Assembly: GCA_903643055.1 (NCBI GenBank)
Contig: CAHJWV010000438.1
Location: 1-7,834, forward strand
DNA: 7,834 bases
Reading direction: 5' to 3'
DNA from: Burkholderiales bacterium
Lineage (GTDB): Bacteria; Pseudomonadota; Gammaproteobacteria; Burkholderiales; Burkholderiaceae
Made by a program: the position numbers and the translations under genes. How positions within the stretch are numbered: position 1 is the first letter of the stretch; each line of letters opens with the position of its first letter. Of the stretch, positions 1-6,334 are shown in pieces. The notes below the pieces were generated by a model. That model searched no databases and was not told the DNA's origin. It worked only from the letters and a program-made list of their open reading frames with translations.

Positions 1-1
1 A

Positions 2-904
2 CAGTTTTTCAAAGGCCTGAAGGAGCTGGCGCTGGAAGAGCGCATCGGCCACTACCTGGCGCGCTACGCTGACTTTCTGTTCGACATCGATTACGACCTC
101 TGGACAGTGAGTTTTCGAAAGGACGAGGCTCGCCACATCAAGGTGTCGCGCGGTGAAGAGAACCTCTTCATCTGGTGCGTGTTCATGGCGATCTGTGAGC
201 GTGCGATCGATGGCGCGGAGTCGTACCAGTGGGTGAAGTACCTTTACATCGATGACCCCATCACCTCGCTCGACGACAACAACGCCATCGCCGTGGCCAG
301 CGATTTGGCCAAACTGCTGCGCCGGGCCAGGGAGCGAAAGCTGCCGGATTCCGCGGCTGCCGATGATGACCCGGCCAGCGCTGAAGAGGCGCCGCGCATG
401 GTGCCTGCGCCGATCAAGGCGGTGATCTCATCGCACCACGCGCTCTTCTTCAACGTGGTGTGCAACGAGCTGAAAAAGGGCGCGCACAAGAAGTACTTTC
501 TGCATCGCCCCGAGCGCGGCGATGTGTACTCGCTGCGCACCACGGACGACACCCCCTTCTTCCATCACGTGGCCATGCTCTCAGAGGTCAAGAAGGCCGC
601 GGACAGCGGAAGGCTGTATGCCTTCCATTTCAACGTGCTGCGCGGCATCCTGGAAAAGACCGCCACCTTCTTCGGCAACAACGATTTCGGCGCCTGCATC
701 CATGGCATCGACGATGAAGAACTGTATGCCCGCGCGCTCAACCTGATGAGCCACGAGACCTACAGCGTCTACCAACCTGTTGAACTGGTTGAAGACAACA
801 AGCGACTGTTCAGGCAGATCCTGGACGCCTTCTTGGGGCGCTACAGGTTCGTGCTGCCGGAGGTTTTTGCCCAGCCTGCCGCCAAGGGCGCGCCAGCGCC
901 ATGA
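2..904 (+). CDS. PrrC/RloC-like anticodon nuclease (ABC-type ATPase), C-terminal part, 5' end outside window
   Basis: The frame is open from base 2, giving 300 residues of a larger protein; the GTG at 107 is internal because the reading continues upstream without a break. Visible ABC elements (fragment numbering) are a signature-like SRGEE (about 49-53), Walker B ending in YIDDP (about 82-86), a D-loop SLDDNN (about 89-94) and a switch-histidine strand VISSHH (about 141-146). Walker A is off-window. After the ATPase core come R214 and E218 (RGILE, bases 641-655) and H251 (bases 752-754). This spacing closely resembles the Arg320-Glu324-His356 triad I recall for the PrrC anticodon nuclease. 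The family uses nucleotide hydrolysis to control cleavage of tRNA anticodon loops and is often encoded in type I restriction loci, which agrees with hsdM downstream. An Ala/Asp/Glu-rich insert (about 115-132) precedes the switch strand. PrrC and RloC cannot be separated without the N-terminus; a different ABC-type defence ATPase remains possible. The stop overlaps the next start (ATGA), implying coupled translation. Confidence 0.68.
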   Translation, partial: QFFKGLKELALEERIGHYLARYADFLFDIDYDLWTVSFRKDEARHIKVSRGEENLFIWCVFMAICERAIDGAESYQWVKYLYIDDPITSLDDNNAIAVASDLAKLLRRARERKLPDSAAADDDPASAEEAPRMVPAPIKAVISSHHALFFNVVCNELKKGAHKKYFLHRPERGDVYSLRTTDDTPFFHHVAMLSEVKKAADSGRLYAFHFNVLRGILEKTATFFGNNDFGACIHGIDDEELYARALNLMSHETYSVYQPVELVEDNKRLFRQILDAFLGRYRFVLPEVFAQPAAKGAPAP

Positions 905-1902
905 GCGGGCTGATTCTCTACACCACCGAAGACGGCCGCAGCCAGATCAAGCTGCGGGCGGACCTCGGCACCGTCTGGCTGACGCAGCTCGACATGGCGG
1001 AGCTGTTTGACGCCACCAAGCAGAACATCTCGCTGCACCTGAGGAATGTTTTCCAGGACGGGGAGTTGGACCTGGCGGCAGTTGTCAAGGAATCCTTGAC
1101 AACTGCCGCCGACGGCAAGAACTACCGCACGCAGCTCTACAACCTTGACGCCATCCTGGCCGTGGGCTACCGGGTCCGTTCGCCACGGGGGGTGCAGTTC
1201 CGCCGCTGGGCGTCCACGGTGCTCAAGGAGTACCTGCTCAAAGGCTTCGCGATGGACGACGAGCGGCTGAAGAGCCCGGATGGCCGCCCGGATTACTTCG
1301 ACGAGATGCTGGCGCGCATCCGCGACATTCGGGCGTCTGAAAAGCGCTTCTACCAAAAGGTGCGTGACCTCTTTGCTTTGAGCAGCGATTACGACAAGAC
1401 CGACCAGGCCACGCAAACCTTCTTCGCTACTGTGCAAAACATGCTGCTGTATGCGGTGACGCAGAAGACCGCCGCCGAACTCGTCACGGTGCGAGCCAAC
1501 CCCGACGACCCACACTTTGGCCTGCTGCACTGGAAGGGCGCCCAGGTGCGCAAGCAAGACATCGTGGTCGCCAAGAACTACCTGAGCGCCGATGAGATCG
1601 ACACGCTGAACCGGCTGGTGGTGATCTTTCTGGAAACAGCCGAACTGCGGACGAAGAGCCGGCAAGAGATCCGCATGGGCTTCTGGCGCCAGAACGCGGA
1701 CCAGATCATTAGCAGTAACGGTTTCCCGATACTCAACCACGCGGGTACGGTCAGCCATGCACAGATGGAAAACGCCACCGCCGCGCTGTATGTTCACTTT
1801 GACCAGCGCCGCAAACAGCAAGAAGCCAGGCAGGCCGATCGGCTGGATGAGGCTGAGCTTCAAGCGCTGGAGAACACCCTGAAAGGGCGGCCTAAGGCAT
1901 GA
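901..1902 (+). CDS. rhuM: RhuM-family protein (virulence RhuM / Virul_Fac family)
   Basis: The 333-residue protein has the full layout and usual length of the RhuM family, named from a Salmonella SPI-3 gene and of unresolved biochemical function. Near the N-terminus, WLTQLDMAELF followed by NISLHLRNVF (about 26-51) looks like a helix-turn-helix. Next come the family-typical TTAADGKNYR, YNLDAILAVGYRVRS and QFRRWASTVLKEYL (about 67-115). The C-terminal half carries LLYAVTQKTAAELV, an LLHWKG segment, KNYLSADEIDTLNRLV and a charged coiled tail. The start is fixed by the ATGA overlap with the anticodon nuclease gene, with a weak purine-rich AAGGG about 11 bases upstream. RhuM genes are often found inside type I restriction loci, as here. 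I infer a DNA-binding or regulatory/accessory role, but nothing in the sequence proves it. A perfect inverted repeat lies within codons 58-70. The stop itself sits in a second ATGA, where only a 12-codon reading frame begins. Confidence 0.85.
   Translation: MSGLILYTTEDGRSQIKLRADLGTVWLTQLDMAELFDATKQNISLHLRNVFQDGELDLAAVVKESLTTAADGKNYRTQLYNLDAILAVGYRVRSPRGVQFRRWASTVLKEYLLKGFAMDDERLKSPDGRPDYFDEMLARIRDIRASEKRFYQKVRDLFALSSDYDKTDQATQTFFATVQNMLLYAVTQKTAAELVTVRANPDDPHFGLLHWKGAQVRKQDIVVAKNYLSADEIDTLNRLVVIFLETAELRTKSRQEIRMGFWRQNADQIISSNGFPILNHAGTVSHAQMENATAALYVHFDQRRKQQEARQADRLDEAELQALENTLKGRPKA
1074..1110. repeat. Perfect 18-bp inverted repeat with 1-nt centre, inside rhuM
   Basis: The left arm at 1074-1091 reads GGCGGCAGTTGTCAAGGA and the right arm at 1093-1110 is its exact reverse complement, around a single A at 1092. 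The flanks do not extend it, apart from a possible U-G pair in RNA. It lies in codons 58-70 of rhuM and is in phase on both strands: plus encodes AAVVKESLTTAA, minus encodes AAVVKDSLTTAA. As RNA it would form a roughly 17-bp hairpin with a 3-nt loop. No T-tract follows, so it is not an ordinary intrinsic terminator. Its role is unknown. Confidence 0.95.
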
Positions 1903-1937
1903 GCCGCATCGAATGCGATTTGCTACAGGCCGTATAG
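1899..1937 (+). other. 12-codon reading frame in ATGA overlap with rhuM stop
   Basis: An ATG at 1899 overlaps the rhuM TGA in the same four-base manner as the upstream gene pair. It reads [12 protein letters not shown] and then stops with TAG at 1935-1937, 22 bases before the next gene. It could be a coupling mini-frame, or the scar of a gene that once followed rhuM. It is too short to call a protein with confidence. Confidence 0.25.
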
Positions 1938-1959
1938 CGAATTTCCAAAAGACACCCCC

Positions 1960-2991
1960 ATGAACGACGACGAATTCGAACTCATCGACTCACCTCTGTC
2001 GCAAACCCACAGCGCCGAGGGCCACACGCTGCGCATCGAGATCTACCGTGGCACCGGCGAGCCGTGGATTTTGGAAATCGTGGACGAGCGCGGTACGTCC
2101 ACCGTATGGGACGAGGCGTTCGACACCGACACCGCCGCATTGCAGGCGGCCTTCGCGGCGATCGAGGCCGAAGGCATTCACACCTTTGTGACCAGCGCCC
2201 AGCAGGCGGCCCAGGACGCCGAGCCGGAGCTGTTGCGCCGGCTGGCGCGGGCCGGGCAGCCCGCTTTGCCGGGTGGCATCCACGACATGATGGCGCCGCT
2301 GTCGGAAGATGAGCTGGACAAGCTGGATACCCTTTTGCTGGAGCTTGATGCCGAAGAAAGCATGACGCTGGACATGCTCGACGGCTTTCTGCACGCCCTG
2401 GCGATCGGGCCGGAAACGGTGATGCCCGGCCAGTGGCTGCCCAAGGTGTGGGGGCAGGAAGACGGCGCCATGATGCCGCCGGTGAATGACATGGATCAAG
2501 CCAAGCACCTGCTGGGTTTGGTGATGCGCCACTTCAACAGCATCGTGTCTGGCTTTGAGCACAGCCCACCGGTGCTGGTGCCCTTCTGGCGAACAGTTCA
2601 CTACGAAGTGGAAGGTGAGTTCGAAGATGCGGAAATGTGGGCCTATGGCTTCACCGAAGGCGTCAAGCTCAGCCAGGCGGCGTGGCAAACGCTGTTCGAC
2701 CACCCGGATGGCTCACGCTGGTACCGGCCCATTGCCTTGCTGGGCTCAGAGGATTTTTCAGCCGATCAGAGCGCATTGACCCGCACGCTAGCGCAGCGCG
2801 CAGCGCTGGCCGCGGAGATCGAGGAGAGCCTGACGCGCATGCATGCGTTTTGGCTACCGCTACGCCGAGCAGTGGCCGAGCGCCAGCAAGCGCAACGTAT
2901 CAGCACCAAGGTCGGCCGCAACGAACCGTGCCCGTGCGGCAGCGGCAAGAAGTTCAAGAAGTGCTGTGGCGCCCCATCCGAACTGCACTGA
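1960..2991 (+). CDS. UPF0149/YecA-like protein with C-terminal SEC-C zinc-binding motif
   Basis: The 343-residue protein has three parts. Residues 1 to about 95 form an acidic domain I do not recognise (motifs [20 protein letters not shown] and VWDEAFDT). Residues about 112-300 match the UPF0149/YecA pattern, with [35 protein letters not shown] and [11 protein letters not shown]. Residues 317-337 are a SEC-C motif with C324, C326, C335 and C336 in the spacing CxC-x8-CC, as in the zinc-binding tail of SecA, where it contacts partner proteins or ribosomes. The family's function is unknown; I infer a zinc-dependent interaction module. The ATG at 1960 is chosen because it lies just after the rhuM region and precedes the first domain; the ribosome-binding site is weak. 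It ends 28 bases before hsdM, so the two are probably cotranscribed. Its place between rhuM and hsdM is unusual and no restriction role is established. Confidence 0.85.
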   Translation: MNDDEFELIDSPLSQTHSAEGHTLRIEIYRGTGEPWILEIVDERGTSTVWDEAFDTDTAALQAAFAAIEAEGIHTFVTSAQQAAQDAEPELLRRLARAGQPALPGGIHDMMAPLSEDELDKLDTLLLELDAEESMTLDMLDGFLHALAIGPETVMPGQWLPKVWGQEDGAMMPPVNDMDQAKHLLGLVMRHFNSIVSGFEHSPPVLVPFWRTVHYEVEGEFEDAEMWAYGFTEGVKLSQAAWQTLFDHPDGSRWYRPIALLGSEDFSADQSALTRTLAQRAALAAEIEESLTRMHAFWLPLRRAVAERQQAQRISTKVGRNEPCPCGSGKKFKKCCGAPSELH

Positions 2992-3019
2992 TTTTTTGCT
3001 CCCCACACGAACAACAAAC

Positions 3020-4639
3020 ATGACCGACGAAAAACAGAAACAACTGGGCAAGACCCTGTGGGCCATTGCCGACCAGCTGCGCGGCGCGATGGACGCGGAC
3101 GACTTCCGGGACTACATGCTGTCGTTCCTGTTCCTGCGCTACCTGTCGGACAACTACGAAACCGCAGCGAAGAAAGAGCTGGGCAGCGACTACCCGAAGG
3201 TAGAGGGTGAAGAGCGCCGCGTGCCACTGGCCATTTGGTACGCCAGCAATCCGGATGACATTGCGGCGTTCGAGAAGCAGATGCGCCGCAAGGTGCATTA
3301 CGTCATTGAGCCGAAGCATCTGTGGAACAGCATTGCCCAGTTGGCCCGCACGCAAAGCCTTGACCTGCTGACCTCGCTACAGAAGGGCTTCGAATACATC
3401 GAAACCGAGTCGTTCGAGAGCACCTTTCAGGGATTGTTTTCAGAGATCGATCTGGGTTCACCCAAGCTGGGCAAGAACTACACGGAGCGCAACGCCAAGC
3501 TCTGCACGATCATCCAGAAGATTGCCGAGGGGCTGGCCTCGTTCTCCACCGACGTTGACGCGCTCGGCGATGCCTACGAATACCTGATCGGCCAGTTCGC
3601 CGCGGGCTCCGGCAAGAAGGCCGGCGAGTTCTACACGCCGCAGCAGATCTCCGACATCCTCTCCGACATCCTCTCCGCCATCGTCACGCTCGACAGCCAG
3701 GAGCCTGCCACGGGCAAGAAGGACCGCCTGGACAGCGTGATGGACTTTGCCTGTGGCTCGGGCTCGCTGCTGCTCAACGTGCGCAAGCGAATGGGGCCGC
3801 ACGGCATCGGCAAGATCTACGGGCAGGAGAAGAACATCACCACCTACAACCTGGCGCGCATGAACATGCTGCTGCACGGGGTGAAGGACACCGAGTTCGA
3901 GATCTTCCACGGCGACACGCTGACCAACGACTGGGAGATGCTGCGCGAGCTGAACCCGGCCAAGAAGCCGGCGTTTGACGCCATCGTGGCCAACCCACCT
4001 TTCAGCTACCGCTGGGAGAACAGCGATGCGCTGGCGGACGACGTGCGCTTCAAGAACCATGGTCTGGCACCCAAGTCGGCGGCGGACTTTGCCTTCTTGC
4101 TGCACGGCTTTCACTTCTTGAAAGACGAGGGGGTGATGGCCATCATCCTGCCGCACGGTGTGTTGTTTCGGGGCGGGGCGGAAGAGCGCATCCGCACCAA
4201 GCTGCTGAAGGACGGGCACATCGACACCGTGATCGGCCTGCCGTCCAACCTGTTTTATTCCACCGGCATTCCGGTCTGCATCCTGGTGTTTAAGAAGTGC
4301 AAGAAGCCGGACGACGTGCTGTTCATCAACGCGGCGGAGCACTTCATCAAAGGCAAGCGCCAGAACCAGCTGACCGAGGCGCACATCGCCAAGATCATCG
4401 ATACCTACCAGTTCCGAAATGAAGCACCCCGATATGCCCGGCGTGTGGCGATGGATGAGATCGAGAAGAACGACTTCAACCTGAACATCTCACGGTACGT
4501 CAGCACGGCTGTGGGTGAGGCGGAGATCGACGTGGACGTGGTGCATGCCGAATTGGTCGAAGTGGAGCGGGCCATCACGGAAGCAAAACAACGGCACAAC
4601 AGCTTCCTGAAAGAGCTGGGTCTCAAGCCGTTGCCATAA
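3020..4639 (+). CDS. hsdM: Type I restriction-modification system DNA methyltransferase subunit HsdM
   Basis: The 539-residue protein is the modification subunit of a type I system. With a specificity subunit HsdS it transfers a methyl group from S-adenosylmethionine to adenine N6. The N-terminal HsdM_N helical domain is clear (QLGKTLWAIADQLRGAMDA, DDFRDYMLSFLFLRYLSDNY). It is followed by GEFYTPQQI (about 202-210), the SAM-binding motif I DFACGSGS (about 242-249) and the catalytic NPPF (325-328) of N6-adenine methylases. The C-terminus FLKELGLKPLP is a normal family ending, so the protein looks intact and active. The ATG at 3020 is chosen because it starts the conserved N-terminus; an in-frame ATG at 2843 would run through the SEC-C gene. 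No good Shine-Dalgarno precedes it. In most type I operons hsdS follows at once, often overlapping; here no specificity subunit is seen in the remaining 3.2 kb. Confidence 0.96.
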   Translation: MTDEKQKQLGKTLWAIADQLRGAMDADDFRDYMLSFLFLRYLSDNYETAAKKELGSDYPKVEGEERRVPLAIWYASNPDDIAAFEKQMRRKVHYVIEPKHLWNSIAQLARTQSLDLLTSLQKGFEYIETESFESTFQGLFSEIDLGSPKLGKNYTERNAKLCTIIQKIAEGLASFSTDVDALGDAYEYLIGQFAAGSGKKAGEFYTPQQISDILSDILSAIVTLDSQEPATGKKDRLDSVMDFACGSGSLLLNVRKRMGPHGIGKIYGQEKNITTYNLARMNMLLHGVKDTEFEIFHGDTLTNDWEMLRELNPAKKPAFDAIVANPPFSYRWENSDALADDVRFKNHGLAPKSAADFAFLLHGFHFLKDEGVMAIILPHGVLFRGGAEERIRTKLLKDGHIDTVIGLPSNLFYSTGIPVCILVFKKCKKPDDVLFINAAEHFIKGKRQNQLTEAHIAKIIDTYQFRNEAPRYARRVAMDEIEKNDFNLNISRYVSTAVGEAEIDVDVVHAELVEVERAITEAKQRHNSFLKELGLKPLP

Positions 4640-4707
4640 GCGCAGCACGTGATTCATTTTGGCGTCGGAACGGCCCGAGGTCACGAAGCTGTGAGAGGTC
4701 AGCCAAC

Positions 4708-4965
4708 GTGACCGCCCCTGGGTCGCTCCCGCATGATCGAAGACACATGCTGGCGACCCTGGCGCTGCCCCACCCGGCTTCACCGCTCGGTGAATGGGTG
4801 ACCTTCACCGGCGGCATCACGACCTGCATTCCCGATGCATCGACAACGACCGAAGGCATGGTGACGCGCGCCGACGACGTCTCGTACGCCGCGAAATCGC
4901 TGGGCCGCGATCGCTTCTTCAGCTTCGAGATGCAGCTCGACACGGTGGAGCAACTGAAGCGCTGA
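4708..4965 (+). pseudogene. Remnant of the C-terminal end of a GGDEF (diguanylate cyclase) domain
   Basis: The 85-codon frame contains the end of a GGDEF domain. VTFTGGITTC (about 4798-4827) corresponds to the late VTxSxGVA strand, and ADDVSYAAKSLGRDRFFSFE (about 4870-4929) corresponds to the usual ADxALYxAKxxGRDRV ending. The likeness begins near 4747. The GGDEF active-site loop, the I-site and all upstream sensory parts are missing, and hsdM occupies the space where they would be. It therefore cannot make cyclic di-GMP. I read it as the 3' stump of a chromosomal gene cut by arrival of the restriction island, or by a deletion. A translated small protein is possible but unlikely. It is the only recognisable content of the 4640-5020 interval; 4640-4707 and 4966-5020 show nothing I can name. 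Confidence 0.7.
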
Positions 4966-5020
4966 GCCGCTGACGAAGGCTCGCCGATCGAGAGTCTGCG
5001 GTTTTGGGCATCATGCCGGC

Positions 5021-6115
5021 ATGCCCGCCCTCACCCTCGACCACCTGCGCCGCTACGCCGTCGCACGCACGCTATTCACGCCCACCACGCTACAGCGCGC
5101 CATTCAGAAACTTGGCTTTGTGCAGGCCGACCCGATCCGTGCGCCGGCGCGTGCGCAAGACCTGACGCTGCGCCACCGCGTCAAAGGCTACTGTGCCGGC
5201 GACCTGGAACGCCGCTATGCCAGGCTCGACGTCGAAGAAGACTGCCTGGTGAACTACGGCTTCCTACCACGCGAGCACCTCGCGCTGATGCACCCGCGCG
5301 TCGCCAAACGCGTTTGGGATGCCGACACCGAGCGCCGCGCCGCCGACGTGCTGGCATTCGTGCGCGAGCACGGCCAGGTTCACCCGCGCGAGGTCGAAGC
5401 GCATTTCGCGCACGGCCGCGTCACCAACTACTGGGGCGGCTCATCGAACGCCACCACCCATCTGCTGGACGGCATGCACTACCGCGGCCTGCTGCGCGTG
5501 GCGCGGCGCGAAAGCGGCACGCGCCTCTATGAAGCGGCCGAGCATCCGCCGAGCGATGACAGCCCCGCAGAGCAAACCCGCCGCGCTGCTGCGCTGTTAG
5601 AACTGGTGGTGCAGAAGTACGCGCCGCTGCCCGCCAGCAGCCTGACTTACCTGACGCGCCTGCTGAGTTACGGCGCGCCCCACCTGGCCGCCCACACCCA
5701 GGCCGCGATGCGGCTGGCGCGCGAGCACCTGGCCAGCCTCAAGCTGGATGGCGTCGTCTGGTATTGGCCTGCCAGCGACAACCCCGCCTCGCGCCGGCAT
5801 GCGCCCGATGCGCAAGTGCGGCTTCTCGCGCCCTTCGATCCGGTCGTGTGGGACCGCACCCGCTTCGAGCTGCTGTGGAGCTGGGAATACAAGTTCGAGG
5901 CCTACACACCGGCTGCCAAACGCAAGCTCGGCTACTACGCGCTGCCGCTGCTGTGGGGCGATCAGGTGATCGGCTGGGGCAACCTGTCGGTGGCCGAGAG
6001 CCGCCTCACCCATTCGCTGGGCTATGCCCACAAAGCGCCGCGCGATGCGCAGTTCCGCGCCAGCCTGGAAGAAGAATTGGTGCGAATGCAAAGCTTTCTC
6101 GGCTTGCCGGAATGA
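5021..6115 (+). CDS. YcaQ/AlkX-like winged helix DNA glycosylase family protein (HTH_42)
   Basis: The 364-residue protein belongs to the HTH_42 (COG3214) family, which includes E. coli YcaQ (AlkX) and Streptomyces AlkZ, glycosylases that remove bulky alkylated bases and unhook interstrand crosslinks. The N-terminus LRRYAVARTLF leads into LGFVQADPI, where Q35-A36-D37 fits the QxD catalytic signature reported for YcaQ (AlkZ has QxQ). The winged-helix part includes NYWGGSSNATTHLLDGMHYR and GLLRVARRESG (about 137-165). The C-terminal part has LLAPFDPVVWDR (about 268-279), followed by FEYKFEAY-like and KRKLGYYALPLLWGD segments typical of the family. It is somewhat shorter than YcaQ (about 410 residues as recalled). 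The ATG at 5021 begins directly before the conserved LxxLRRYAVARTL segment; the nearby ATG at 5013 is out of frame. It is probably a single-gene unit, with no clear promoter or strong Shine-Dalgarno visible. Glycosylase activity is inferred from the family. Confidence 0.85.
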   Translation: MPALTLDHLRRYAVARTLFTPTTLQRAIQKLGFVQADPIRAPARAQDLTLRHRVKGYCAGDLERRYARLDVEEDCLVNYGFLPREHLALMHPRVAKRVWDADTERRAADVLAFVREHGQVHPREVEAHFAHGRVTNYWGGSSNATTHLLDGMHYRGLLRVARRESGTRLYEAAEHPPSDDSPAEQTRRAAALLELVVQKYAPLPASSLTYLTRLLSYGAPHLAAHTQAAMRLAREHLASLKLDGVVWYWPASDNPASRRHAPDAQVRLLAPFDPVVWDRTRFELLWSWEYKFEAYTPAAKRKLGYYALPLLWGDQVIGWGNLSVAESRLTHSLGYAHKAPRDAQFRASLEEELVRMQSFLGLPE

Positions 6116-6166
6116 GCTCGGGCGCCTCCCACTTTCTTCGAAAGCATCACGGAAGAGAAATGCGCC

Positions 6167-6186
6167 GCCGCCCTGTCACGGGCGGC
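6167..6186. other. 7-bp hairpin in convergent spacer
   Basis: GCCGCCC at 6167-6173 pairs with GGGCGGC at 6180-6186 around a 6-nt loop, about 50 bases after the YcaQ-like stop. No T-run follows on the plus strand and only a weak pyrimidine stretch follows on the minus strand. It may aid 3' end formation but is not a standard intrinsic terminator. Confidence 0.4.
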
Positions 6187-6294
6187 AGCGCCGAGGGATC
6201 GATGCGAAGCGGACTTTGATTTCGATCAGGTCCCGGCGCAACGAATGAAGCTCGCCGCGCCGGTCGTTCATCCTTCAGCGGCCCGACACGCTTA

Positions 6295-6332
6295 CCTGCC
6301 GAGGCAGGCCGTTGCGTGGCGAGCCCTCGCCA
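6295..6332 (-). terminator. Two adjacent small hairpins just downstream of the minus-strand hydrolase stop
   Basis: TGGCGAG (6317-6323) and CTCGCCA (6326-6332) form a 7-bp stem separated by two bases; CCTGCC (6295-6300) and GGCAGG (6303-6308) form a 6-bp stem separated by two bases. They begin 2 bases after the minus-strand stop codon (6335-6337). The position suits transcript 3' end protection or a weak terminator, but two-base loops would open the stems in RNA and no T-tract follows. Confidence 0.3.
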
Positions 6333-6334
6333 GA

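Noticed and set aside
1074..1110. Palindrome as intrinsic terminator, attachment site or CRISPR repeat
   Set aside because: No T-tract follows, it lies inside a conserved coding motif with an intact frame on both sides, and it is present only once in the window.
841..1863. Long antisense reading frame opposite rhuM
   Set aside because: Composition (many His, Val, Arg, Gln and Leu) is that of the reverse strand of a GC-rich gene. No domain is recognisable, whereas the plus-strand frame has full RhuM family motifs.
1919..1959. Possible promoter before the SEC-C gene (TTGCTA and TATAGC)
   Set aside because: The two hexamers are only 7 bases apart, and no reasonable -35 lies 16-18 bases upstream of TATAGC.
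2843..3019. Upstream in-frame extension of hsdM
   Set aside because: It would overlap the SEC-C gene end, including its zinc motif, and adds residues absent from the family. The conserved HsdM N-terminus starts at the ATG at 3020.
3458..4384. Long antisense reading frame opposite hsdM
   Set aside because: It is an antisense shadow of a clearly conserved methyltransferase gene and shows no recognisable domain.
4640..5020. Hidden or frameshifted hsdS after hsdM
   Set aside because: The interval is too short for a specificity subunit and no target-recognition or coiled-coil segment is seen in any frame. The only recognisable coding signal is the GGDEF end.
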